DNA of 6,779 nt from NCBI GenBank assembly GCA_017619815.1, contig JAFZRR010000030.1, positions 1-6,779 of the forward strand, written 5' to 3'. Each line of letters starts with the position of its first letter. Position 1 is the first letter of the stretch. The stretch is from Bacilli bacterium. Lineage in GTDB: Bacteria; Bacillota_I; Bacilli_A; RFN20; CAG-826. Positions 1-6,767 of this stretch are shown piece after piece. A model generated the notes under the pieces. That model did no database searches. It worked only from the letters and a program-made list of their open reading frames with translations, and had not been told where the DNA came from. A program made the position numbers and the translations under genes.

Positions 1-147
1 CAACAATTCCAACTCGATTACAGTGGTGTGAACTATCCAATGGTTTTCGCATCTATGTTAATATCTATCGCCCCAATCTTGATTCTCTATCTCGTATTCC
101 AGAAGAGAATTATTGAATCTACTAATGCAGGAGGACTTAAAGGATGA
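1..147 (+). CDS. Sugar ABC transporter permease, MalG/UgpE type (C-terminal 48 residues only)
   Basis: This is the end of an inner-membrane permease of a carbohydrate (CUT1-like) ABC importer; the start lies outside the window. Reading frame 1 is open from the first base to TGA at 145-147. The visible part holds the last transmembrane helix (about residues 13-33 of the fragment, rich in I, L, V, A and F) and then a short basic cytoplasmic tail. The tail ends in A-G-G-L-K-G. Members of the MalG/UgpE half of the family typically end in G-A-V-K-G or similar, often after a Q-[KR]-x pair as in Q-K-R here. The EAA loop that contacts the ATPase lies upstream and cannot be checked. The stop overlaps the next start as ATGA, which indicates translational coupling. 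The ATPase at 5232-6764 is the natural partner. The substrate cannot be told from this fragment; sugar, glycerol phosphate or another polyol-type solute are all possible. Confidence 0.85.
   Translation, partial: QQFQLDYSGVNYPMVFASMLISIAPILILYLVFQKRIIESTNAGGLKG
129..134 (+). promoter_or_regulatory. Strong ribosome binding site for the lipoprotein
   Basis: AGGAGG lies 9 nt before the ATG at 144, inside the last codons of the permease. It fixes the lipoprotein start at 144 and shows that initiation there is efficient despite the 4-nt overlap with the permease stop. Confidence 0.88.
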
Positions 148-206
148 GAAAGAATATATTTGCCTTTGTTACCGTTACTCTTGCGGCGATGGTTATTTCT
201 GGCTGC
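144..206 (+). other. Lipoprotein signal peptide and lipobox (residues 1-21)
   Basis: The segment encodes M-R-K-N, a hydrophobic stretch and I-S-G-C. Cleavage is expected before Cys21 (codon 204-206) by signal peptidase II after lipidation. It matches the usual lipobox pattern [LVI]-[ASTVI]-[GAS]-C. Confidence 0.9.
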
Positions 207-3200
207 ACAAATAGTAAGAAAGATGAAGAAAAACTTACATTTGCCCAAAGCGAATATCAAATCCATAGTGGCGAACGCATTACTGTCGAACAAAAATATA
301 GTGGTGTTGTTTATTCCTTTGCCGGAACAATTCCTGAAGAAACAACATTAAATTCCAGTACTGGTGAAATTACCTTTACCGAAAACACACCAAATTATTC
401 ACAAGTTATCTTAACTGCTTCTTATAAGAAACTCCAAAGCGATCAAGCGATTGTTACCTTACTTCAAAATCAAGTAACCACCGAATTATCATTCCATACA
501 CCAATCAGAAACATTATCGATGGTGACTACATTTTGGTTACCTCTTTAAATAACACCGCGATTACCTATTCTTTAGAAAACCCAGTCACTGGTGTTTCTA
601 TCGATAGCATGTCCGGTAGAGTCAGTTATACCAGCGCCGCAGTGGAAGGAACAGCATTTACTGTTGTCGCTACTTCCGCAGGTGTCAGTGCTTCTGAAAC
701 ATATTATGTAACAGTGAGCAAATTAGCGAAGTCATTAACTCCAGTTCAAACATATGAAATTAATAGCAATACTCCTGCAACATATGTTTTAGATTTTTCT
801 AGTGTTCCAACTGGCACTAATGAAGAAATCATCGGATTGATGAACGATAACAAATACGCAAATGATAACGAATACACATATGATACTTCTTTACATACAT
901 TAGTAATTAATCCAAGTTTCTTGAACACTTTCAAAACTGGTGAAAATACATTAAGAATTATTACTTCTAGAAATATTATTTCTACACAACTCATTTTAGT
1001 CACGAAGTTCATTAGAAACGCTCATGACTTACAATCCATCAATGATAATAGAGAATCATTAGGTGGATATTACATCTTAGAAAACGATATTGATTTAACC
1101 GATTACCTCGCCAAAGGTGGAGAAGGTTATAACGATAAACGTGGTTGGAACCAAATCGGTATCTATCACGACTTAGAAGAAGATCCAACCAGAGATTCCT
1201 TTACTGGTACATTTGATGGTAATGGACACGTCATTAGTGGATATTTCGAAGAAAGAGCCGATGACCTCGCCCACAACGAAGGCTTATTTGGCTATGTCAC
1301 TAATCAAGGTGTCATTAAAAATGTCGGCTTTGTTGGCGCTAGCGATCATAAGACAACCGGTAGAAACTTCATCGGTGGTTTTGTGGGCTTTAACGAAGGC
1401 ACAATTAAAAACTGCTGGGTTAACGTTAATATCTCCAACAAACACGAAGACAAAATATTCCATTCCATCGGTGCCTTCGCAGGTGCAAATACCGGTATCA
1501 TTGATTCCTGCTACACATTAGGTGAACCAACTGGTGATACACTCGTTGGTGCATTTGTCGGTAAGAACTATGGTGAAATCACAAACTGTGTTTGCTTAAA
1601 TGAAAACGCCACCATCGACTTCTGTGGAACAGAAATCACTGGTTATCACGATGATTGCTTTATCTTCACAAGTTTAGCCCAAATGAAAGGCTTCGACTTT
1701 GAAGGTCATTTCAATAACAGTGCCTGGTCATTTGAAAATGGACAACTTCCAACCTTAAAAAAGAACATTGAAATTGAATTCGCTAATGGTTTAGAAATTG
1801 CCAATAAAGAAAAAGAAATCTTTAAAGGTGAAACCGTTACTATTCAACCAATCGTTCATCCAAATTCCTTACAAGCTCAATACGAAAATCAAATTCAATA
1901 TTCCATGACTCCAGTCGAAGGTAGTGGAATTACACAAAATAATAATGTCTTCAGCACAAGTGGTGCACAAGTTGATGAATTCACAGTTATTGCAACTTTA
2001 GAAACCTCATTTGCAACATTTAGCACAGCGAAGACATTTAAGATTAATGAACCAATTCAATCAATTAGTTTAATAGATGATTTCCCAACTTATGTTGAAC
2101 CTGGAAAACAATATGAATTCAATGTCAATGTTAATCCAAGTAACGCAAAAGCCAATATGACATGGGAAATTCCAAATGTCGTTATCGATGGCAAAGAACA
2201 AAAACCATCTAGATTCTGCTTCTTTACTGATAACGTTTTGACCATTAAAGAAGAAATGATGAACTTCGCCACAAAAGTCAGCGAACCAACATTCATGGTT
2301 AAAGGCACTGCCTCTAATGGTATGACAGTCACAAAAGAATTAACTCTTAAGAGAATTCATTATTTATCCGATAACTACTGCGTCACTGACGAAGGTGACA
2401 ATATCACAAATCGAGTTTTATGTTTCTATGCGAATAGCACAGAAGAATATGCTCAATTCGTTTTACCAAGTAGTGCGGATATGTCCAATATGACAGTCAC
2501 ACGTTATAACTCCCCAGTTACTTATTCCCGTAGTGGACATACAGTGAAAATCCCAATGAGATATGTGAAGGAAATTCCTAACCGTCAATTAACATTTACA
2601 TTTAGATGCGGTACAGGTGATTCCTCCGTTATCTATCGTGGATATGCCTGCTATATCAACCACAATAGATACACAGTTAATCAAGTAAGCAATTACATCG
2701 CTTTAGATTCCGCGAATGATTTCTATACCTATTTCCGTATGAAATTAAGCGATAACAATGCTGGGAAATGGAATAACTATGATAAGACATTTGTTTTGAC
2801 AAATGATATCGACTTCAATAACGCTACCGGTCTTGTCGCTATCGGATATTACACAACCAGCCACGAAGATGGTTTACACGCCTTTACTGGTAAGATTTAT
2901 GGCTTTGGTCACAAGATTAAAAATGCGACATTTGAATGGTCTGAAAGATACTTCATCGCTGGACCAACCATTCCAGAAAAACCAGCCGATCCAAATAAGT
3001 ATAGAGTGGGCTTCTTCGGGTTCTTCCAAGGCGAAATCTATGATGTCGTATTTGAAAACATTAAAGCTATTAGTTACAACTACGGTGGTTGTTTCGCAGG
3101 AACAATTCGTTCCGGTGCATTATTAGAAAACGTGGTATTCGTCAATTGTAAGACCTATTCCGCGAATGAAACCGATTACACAATCGATGATGTCATTCAA

Positions 3201-3281
3201 GGTAGAATTGCCGCGACCAGCGCAGGTAACTTTATCGGTGTCACATATAACGGTACCGCAGTGGGATTGGTAGGTAAATAA
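144..3281 (+). CDS. Large surface lipoprotein with Ig-like domains and two GLUG-type beta-helix regions
   Basis: This is a predicted secreted lipoprotein of 1045 residues anchored to the outer face of the membrane. The N-terminus has R-K, a hydrophobic core (residues 5-17) and lipobox I-S-G-C with lipidated Cys21, followed by a Ser/Lys/Asp/Glu-rich linker. Domains in order: two Ig/cadherin-like domains (about 31-108 and 113-192, each with a T-G-E-I-T-F or S-G-R-V-S-Y strand); a small beta domain resembling X2-like modules (about 193-290); a beta-helix region (about 291-540) with N-D-I-D, F-T-G-T-F-D-G-N-G-H and four GLUG-like repeats; two further Ig-like stretches (about 541-735, the second with P-S-N-A as in Big_2 domains); a second X2-like module (about 745-845); and a second, more divergent beta-helix region (about 855-1045). 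Such domains usually bind glycans, polymers or host surfaces, and no catalytic motif is seen. It is far longer than and unlike a MalE/UgpB solute-binding protein (about 400-450 residues), although its place in the transporter operon suggests a capture role. The ligand is unknown. Confidence 0.88.
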   Translation: MRKNIFAFVTVTLAAMVISGCTNSKKDEEKLTFAQSEYQIHSGERITVEQKYSGVVYSFAGTIPEETTLNSSTGEITFTENTPNYSQVILTASYKKLQSDQAIVTLLQNQVTTELSFHTPIRNIIDGDYILVTSLNNTAITYSLENPVTGVSIDSMSGRVSYTSAAVEGTAFTVVATSAGVSASETYYVTVSKLAKSLTPVQTYEINSNTPATYVLDFSSVPTGTNEEIIGLMNDNKYANDNEYTYDTSLHTLVINPSFLNTFKTGENTLRIITSRNIISTQLILVTKFIRNAHDLQSINDNRESLGGYYILENDIDLTDYLAKGGEGYNDKRGWNQIGIYHDLEEDPTRDSFTGTFDGNGHVISGYFEERADDLAHNEGLFGYVTNQGVIKNVGFVGASDHKTTGRNFIGGFVGFNEGTIKNCWVNVNISNKHEDKIFHSIGAFAGANTGIIDSCYTLGEPTGDTLVGAFVGKNYGEITNCVCLNENATIDFCGTEITGYHDDCFIFTSLAQMKGFDFEGHFNNSAWSFENGQLPTLKKNIEIEFANGLEIANKEKEIFKGETVTIQPIVHPNSLQAQYENQIQYSMTPVEGSGITQNNNVFSTSGAQVDEFTVIATLETSFATFSTAKTFKINEPIQSISLIDDFPTYVEPGKQYEFNVNVNPSNAKANMTWEIPNVVIDGKEQKPSRFCFFTDNVLTIKEEMMNFATKVSEPTFMVKGTASNGMTVTKELTLKRIHYLSDNYCVTDEGDNITNRVLCFYANSTEEYAQFVLPSSADMSNMTVTRYNSPVTYSRSGHTVKIPMRYVKEIPNRQLTFTFRCGTGDSSVIYRGYACYINHNRYTVNQVSNYIALDSANDFYTYFRMKLSDNNAGKWNNYDKTFVLTNDIDFNNATGLVAIGYYTTSHEDGLHAFTGKIYGFGHKIKNATFEWSERYFIAGPTIPEKPADPNKYRVGFFGFFQGEIYDVVFENIKAISYNYGGCFAGTIRSGALLENVVFVNCKTYSANETDYTIDDVIQGRIAATSAGNFIGVTYNGTAVGLVGK
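1275..1589 (+). repeat. Four GLUG-like repeats in the first beta-helix region (residues 378-482)
   Basis: At protein level, four units follow the pattern [IVL]-G-x-F-x-G-x-N-x-G-x-I-x-N-C. They are residues 380-393 (G-L-F-G...G-V-I-K-N), 410-424 (I-G-G-F-V-G...I-K-N-C), 442-456 (I-G-A-F-A-G...I-D-S-C) and 468-482 (V-G-A-F-V-G...I-T-N-C). Starts are about 26-32 residues apart, which fits one coil or a few coils of a beta-solenoid each. The repeats have diverged at DNA level. The region closes with W-S-F-E-N-G-Q-L-P-T-L (528-538), a usual end of GLUG arrays. Confidence 0.8.
2790..3278 (+). repeat. Second, degenerate beta-helix region (residues 883-1045)
   Basis: The markers of the first beta-helix recur here: V-L-T-N-D-I-D-F (884-891), F-T-G-K-I-Y-G-F-G-H (914-923), then G-F-F-G-F-F-Q-G-E-I-Y-D-V-V-F and G-G-C-F-A-G...L-E-N-V-V-F. 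The protein ends in G-L-V-G-K, which looks like the opening of another GLUG unit. The repeats are less regular than in the first copy. Confidence 0.65.
3269..3274 (+). promoter_or_regulatory. Weak ribosome binding site for the phosphoesterase
   Basis: GGTAGG lies 8 nt before the ATG at 3283, within the last lipoprotein codons. It is a poor match to AGGAGG. With only 1 nt between the lipoprotein stop and this start, initiation probably depends on ribosomes finishing the lipoprotein (termination-reinitiation coupling). Confidence 0.5.
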
Positions 3282-3282
3282 T

Positions 3283-5214
3283 ATGAAAAAGTTAGTGAAT
3301 AAATTATTACCTATATCAGTTATCGGACTTATGTCCGCAGGTTTATGCTTATCTATGCGTATGCCATCTTTACAAGTGGCCTATGCTGGTGAAATTGGTG
3401 ACTATGGTGATGCGACAAGATTACAATCCATGTCCTTCTATGGTGATACCAGAACACAAATGGGATTCTGCTGGACCACAAGCAATTACACACAAAGTGT
3501 TCTTCAAGTTATTGAACAAGATAAATACGATGCCTCAAATGGTTTTGACGATCCTTCTATCAGCACCCAAATCAAATATTTTGATGGTACTATAGAACCA
3601 AGTCAAATTTCCGATGATGGATTTATCCATCGTGCAGTGGCCACAGGTTTAAAACCAGATACCAGATATGCTTATCGCTTTGGCGATGAAGATTTAGCTA
3701 GATGGTGTGAAGTCGGTTCCTTTAAGACAAGCGCAAACAGCAACCGTAACTTCTCCTTTTTACATATCTCTGACCCACAAGGTGATAATGAATTACATTA
3801 CGAATCCTATAACCAATTATTAGGAGATATGCAACAGTTTAATCCTGAATGGATTGCTTTAACTGGTGATATCGCTGATGATTCCCATTTCGGTGGCACA
3901 ATTGATTTACATGAATGGGAACTCGCTTTAACCAATCAATGGTCCATCTTGAAGAATTATCCAGTTAACGCTGTTAGTGGTAACCATGATGGTGCAATCA
4001 ATGCTTTCCACGCCAGATACACAAACGATGTTCCTGCCGGTAGCGATTCCTCTACAGGTGACTATTATTCATTTGATTATCAAGGTGTTCATTTCACTTG
4101 CTTAAATAGCAACGATACACCAAATCCAAAAGATCCAAATACAACAGGTATGAGAGAAACTCAATTAGCCTGGGCGGAAGCTGATTTAGCCGCGCATAAA
4201 GATGACAAATTCCTCATCGTTATGATGCATAAAGGCTTATTCGATGCTGGCGGTCACTCCTGTAACGATGACCATAGTGACTATGATATCGAACAAATGA
4301 GAAGACAACTCGCTCCATTATTCACAAAATATGGTGTCGATTTAGTCTTAGAAGGTCATGACCACTTATACAATCTCTCCTATCCAATGGTTGCCGATGA
4401 ATACGTTGGACAAGATCATTACTATTACATCGATAGTGACTATAAATATTCCTACCGCACCTATGGTGATTTAGAAAATGTTTATACTTTCTCTAACTTG
4501 AAAGGTACATTCTATTTCAATACCGGTACAGCGACAGGACAAAAATATTACGCCCCAGTCATCGGTGGTTCCATGCAAGATACCATCTTTGATACATCAA
4601 ATCCAAACCAAAAGATGTTCACCATGGTGGATATTCTTGATAACTCTATTCTTTTAAGAACCTATACCTGCACATCTAACGAAACCAAATTATATAAGGT
4701 TTACGCAATCGCAAATGATAGCGAAGGTGAATCCGCGGGTGGTGGAAGCTCACATGAAAATGACTTTGTCATTGAAGGTAATTATTCATTTAATTATCAA
4801 TTCTCTAGATATGGTCATTCCGCAAAAGTGAAAATGAGCACTGTCAAACTCATTAATGCAGAAGCTGATTTAGCCGCGAAGTTCGTTGGTGAATTCACCT
4901 GTGATGGTGGTGAAGGACAAAGCATCCTTCAACTCTATAGAACCGGTAAGATTGTCATGACCAATAAGCTCGTTATCGAAGGCGAAGCTCCAATCGAATT
5001 TATTACAAGTGGTTCTTGGTATATGGAAGGTAAAGAACTCATCATGACTATCCTTGATGAAAAAGAAGCTAATGTCATTTACCGTGTTAAACCATCTGGT
5101 GGCACTAATTTAGGATTAGTCCTCGGATTATCCATCGGTATTCCTGTCTTAGTCGCAGGTATCGCCGTAGGCGTCTTCTTCATCATCAAGAAGAAAAAGA
5201 AAGAACAAAAATAA
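3283..5214 (+). CDS. Exported membrane-anchored metallophosphoesterase (purple-acid-phosphatase-like)
   Basis: This is a predicted two-metal phosphoesterase on the outer cell surface; the substrate (phosphomonoester, nucleotide or phosphodiester) cannot be read from sequence. The 643 residues hold a signal peptide (about 1-35; K-K start, likely cut after A-Y-A), a fibronectin-III-like domain as at the N-terminus of purple acid phosphatases (about 44-150, with T-G-L-K-P-D-T-R-Y-A-Y), and a calcineurin-like catalytic domain (about 155-365). Motifs are D164-P-Q, G195-D196-I-A-D199, G233-N234-H235-D236, M-M-H316 and G358-H359-D360-H361. A beta-rich stretch to about 490 follows, then a lipocalin-like domain (about 533-605, with V-G-E-F and G-S-W-Y), a transmembrane helix (610-635) and a lysine-rich tail. 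Motif I has Gln where most families have His (D-x-H), and motif II lacks the Tyr of true purple acid phosphatases. There is no LPxTG. The gene lies 1 nt after the lipoprotein and 17 nt before the ATPase. Activity is likely, since the other ligands are present. Confidence 0.88.
   Translation: MKKLVNKLLPISVIGLMSAGLCLSMRMPSLQVAYAGEIGDYGDATRLQSMSFYGDTRTQMGFCWTTSNYTQSVLQVIEQDKYDASNGFDDPSISTQIKYFDGTIEPSQISDDGFIHRAVATGLKPDTRYAYRFGDEDLARWCEVGSFKTSANSNRNFSFLHISDPQGDNELHYESYNQLLGDMQQFNPEWIALTGDIADDSHFGGTIDLHEWELALTNQWSILKNYPVNAVSGNHDGAINAFHARYTNDVPAGSDSSTGDYYSFDYQGVHFTCLNSNDTPNPKDPNTTGMRETQLAWAEADLAAHKDDKFLIVMMHKGLFDAGGHSCNDDHSDYDIEQMRRQLAPLFTKYGVDLVLEGHDHLYNLSYPMVADEYVGQDHYYYIDSDYKYSYRTYGDLENVYTFSNLKGTFYFNTGTATGQKYYAPVIGGSMQDTIFDTSNPNQKMFTMVDILDNSILLRTYTCTSNETKLYKVYAIANDSEGESAGGGSSHENDFVIEGNYSFNYQFSRYGHSAKVKMSTVKLINAEADLAAKFVGEFTCDGGEGQSILQLYRTGKIVMTNKLVIEGEAPIEFITSGSWYMEGKELIMTILDEKEANVIYRVKPSGGTNLGLVLGLSIGIPVLVAGIAVGVFFIIKKKKKEQK
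5110..5187 (+). other. C-terminal transmembrane anchor of the phosphoesterase (residues 610-635)
   Basis: A 26-residue stretch of L, G, I, V, A and F without charge is followed by five consecutive lysines and E-Q-K (636-643). With the N-terminal signal peptide this gives a catalytic domain outside and a short positive tail inside. The helix carries several small residues (G, A, S) that could support helix packing, and no sortase motif precedes it. Confidence 0.85.
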
Positions 5215-5219
5215 TTACT

Positions 5220-5225
5220 GGAGGT
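5220..5225 (+). promoter_or_regulatory. Strong ribosome binding site for the ATPase
   Basis: GGAGGT lies 6 nt before the ATG at 5232 in the 17-nt gap after the phosphoesterase stop. It supports the 5232 start and independent initiation of the ATPase within the operon. Confidence 0.88.
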
Positions 5226-5231
5226 AAAAAT

Positions 5232-6764
5232 ATGACCAGTTTACGTTTAGAACATATTTGCAAAGTTTATCAAGGCAAGAAAAAAGGCCAAGAAGTCGCC
5301 GCGGTGACTGATTTCAATTTAGAGAGTAATGAAAAAGAATTCATCGTTTTCGTCGGCCCATCTGGATGTGGCAAATCCACAACTTTAAGAATGATCGCCG
5401 GTCTTGAAGATATCACCTCCGGTAAATTATTTATCGATGACGAACTCATGAATCGCGTTGAACCAAGATATAGAAATGTAGCGATGGTTTTCCAAAACTA
5501 TGCGCTATATCCACACATGACTGCATACGATAATATGGCGTTTGGACTCAGAAATATGAAAGTCCCAACTCCAAAACTCGATAAAGAAGGTAATCAAATC
5601 AAAGATATCGATAAGAAGCTTTTAAACGCGATAAGACGCGAAATTAAGAAAATTGAAAGAGATATTGCCAAATGTCAAAAAGCCGTTCAAAAGGGACAAG
5701 AATTAGAAAAGAAAGTACAATTCGAAAAAGAAGCCCTGGGTCTTTTGACTGAAGGAAGCAAAGAAGCGAAAAAACAAGCTCGTAAAGTCGAAAAGCTCGA
5801 ATATGCTTTGCTTCTCGAAAATAGAAAAGCCGAAAACTTATCTGTTTACGAAAATCAATTAGCAAAAACTAAAGAAGATCAAGAATACTTCGAAAAGACC
5901 CCAGTTAACATCTATGTTGATAGACATTTCCCAAAAGCGGAAATCGATAGACGTATTAAAGAAGCTGCGGCCATCTTAGATATCGAAGATTTATTAAAGA
6001 GACTTCCAGCGAATATGTCTGGTGGTCAAAGACAACGTGTCGCTTTAGGAAGAGCGATTGTGAGAACTCCAAAACTCTTCTTACTCGATGAACCATTATC
6101 TAACTTAGACGCTAAATTAAGAGCACAGATGCGTGTGGAAATCACAAAGTTATATGACAAACTCGATACCACATTTATCTATGTTACCCATGACCAAGTG
6201 GAAGCTTTAACAATGGGTACCAGAATTGTTGTTTTATCACAAGGCTATGTCCAACAAATCGACACACCAACTAGACTATATGACTATCCAAAGAATAGAT
6301 TTGTCGCTGGATTCTTAGGCACCCCTCAAATGAACTTCTATGAAGTTAACATTCAAAAAGTGAAAGAAAACCTCAATATTGAATTACCATGTGGCAATAA
6401 AGTTTCAATTCCACTTAAGAAGATGAGAAAGATTGAAGAAGGATATTTGGATGGTAATGTCCACTCCGCAATATTAGGCATTAGAAGTGAAGACATCTCC
6501 GTTGATCCAAAAGGACAATTTAAAGTTAAAGTTTCTATTACCGAATCATTAGGTAGTGAAACACTTCTCTATTCCGACTTCGACTTAGATAAAGAAATTA
6601 ATATTAGAGAATCAACATCCGCGATTATCGTCAAAGTTCCTGGCCGTATGGAAATGGAAAGAAACGCGGTTATTAATGTGAACTTTAACTTAGATAAGAT
6701 TCATTTATTTAGAAACGATAATGATAAAGAGGACTCCATTTTAGGGGAAAGTATTGGGCAATAA
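5232..6764 (+). CDS. MalK/UgpC-type sugar ABC transporter ATPase with a helical insertion
   Basis: This is the cytoplasmic ATP-hydrolysing subunit that should power the importer whose permease ends at 147. The 510 residues contain Walker A G-P-S-G-C-G-K48-S-T (42-50), Q-loop Gln88, signature M-S-G-G-Q (262-266, Met for the usual Leu), Walker B L-F-L-L-D286-E287, D-loop S-N-L-D-A (290-294) and switch His320. A MOBE/TOBE-like regulatory domain follows (about 368-510, with L-G-I-R-S-E-D-I and E-S-L-G-S-E), so both halves of the MalK fold are present and all catalytic residues are intact. Relatives have about 360-375 residues. The excess comes mainly from about 121 extra residues (113-233) between the Q-loop and the signature, where the family normally runs K-V-P-K-A-E-I-D-R-R without a break. 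A strong ribosome site sits at 5220-5225. Family membership is very likely; the transported substrate is not known. Some firmicutes share one such ATPase among several importers, but this one lies with a permease. Confidence 0.95.
   Translation: MTSLRLEHICKVYQGKKKGQEVAAVTDFNLESNEKEFIVFVGPSGCGKSTTLRMIAGLEDITSGKLFIDDELMNRVEPRYRNVAMVFQNYALYPHMTAYDNMAFGLRNMKVPTPKLDKEGNQIKDIDKKLLNAIRREIKKIERDIAKCQKAVQKGQELEKKVQFEKEALGLLTEGSKEAKKQARKVEKLEYALLLENRKAENLSVYENQLAKTKEDQEYFEKTPVNIYVDRHFPKAEIDRRIKEAAAILDIEDLLKRLPANMSGGQRQRVALGRAIVRTPKLFLLDEPLSNLDAKLRAQMRVEITKLYDKLDTTFIYVTHDQVEALTMGTRIVVLSQGYVQQIDTPTRLYDYPKNRFVAGFLGTPQMNFYEVNIQKVKENLNIELPCGNKVSIPLKKMRKIEEGYLDGNVHSAILGIRSEDISVDPKGQFKVKVSITESLGSETLLYSDFDLDKEINIRESTSAIIVKVPGRMEMERNAVINVNFNLDKIHLFRNDNDKEDSILGESIGQ
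5568..5930 (+). other. Charged coiled-coil insertion in the ATPase helical subdomain (residues 113-233)
   Basis: The insertion splits the sequence between K-V-P (110-112) and P-K-A-E-I-D-R-R (234-241). It opens with a short D-K-E-G-N turn, then gives two Lys/Glu/Arg-rich predicted helices (about 124-170 and 176-222) joined by a turn near G-L-L-T-E-G-S. It closes with P-V-N-I-Y-V-D-R-H-F. The pattern suggests an antiparallel helical hairpin projecting from the subdomain that faces the permease coupling helices. Reading frame and codon style match the rest of the gene, so it is not a recent mobile insert. Confidence 0.8.
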
Positions 6765-6767
6765 TTT

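Noticed and set aside
3240..3281. Lipoprotein truncated within a GLUG repeat
   Set aside because: The end in G-L-V-G-K looks like a repeat start, but the next gene begins 1 nt later with a proper signal peptide, so no lost C-terminal sequence can be shown at this place.
3328..3357. Cys22 in the phosphoesterase signal peptide as a lipobox
   Set aside because: The residues before it are A-G-L-C, which do not fit the lipobox order, and a better signal peptidase I site (A-Y-A) follows at 33-35.
4177..4194. Exact 18-nt repeat shared with 4861-4878 inside the phosphoesterase gene
   Set aside because: Both copies encode E-A-D-L-A-A in the same frame with the same preferred codons, and the flanks differ. 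Chance use of a common helix peptide with biased codons explains it better than a duplication or recombination site.
5275..5290. A-rich run AAAAAAG near the ATPase start as a programmed frameshift site
   Set aside because: The frame there reads AAA-AAA-G and not A-AAA-AAG, and the frame after it encodes the full conserved ATPase, so no shift is needed.
5644..5865. Open frame on the minus strand opposite the ATPase insertion
   Set aside because: It lies fully opposite a conserved gene, resembles no protein I recognise, and arises from the Lys/Glu-rich codons on the + strand; other antisense frames in the window are likewise shadows.
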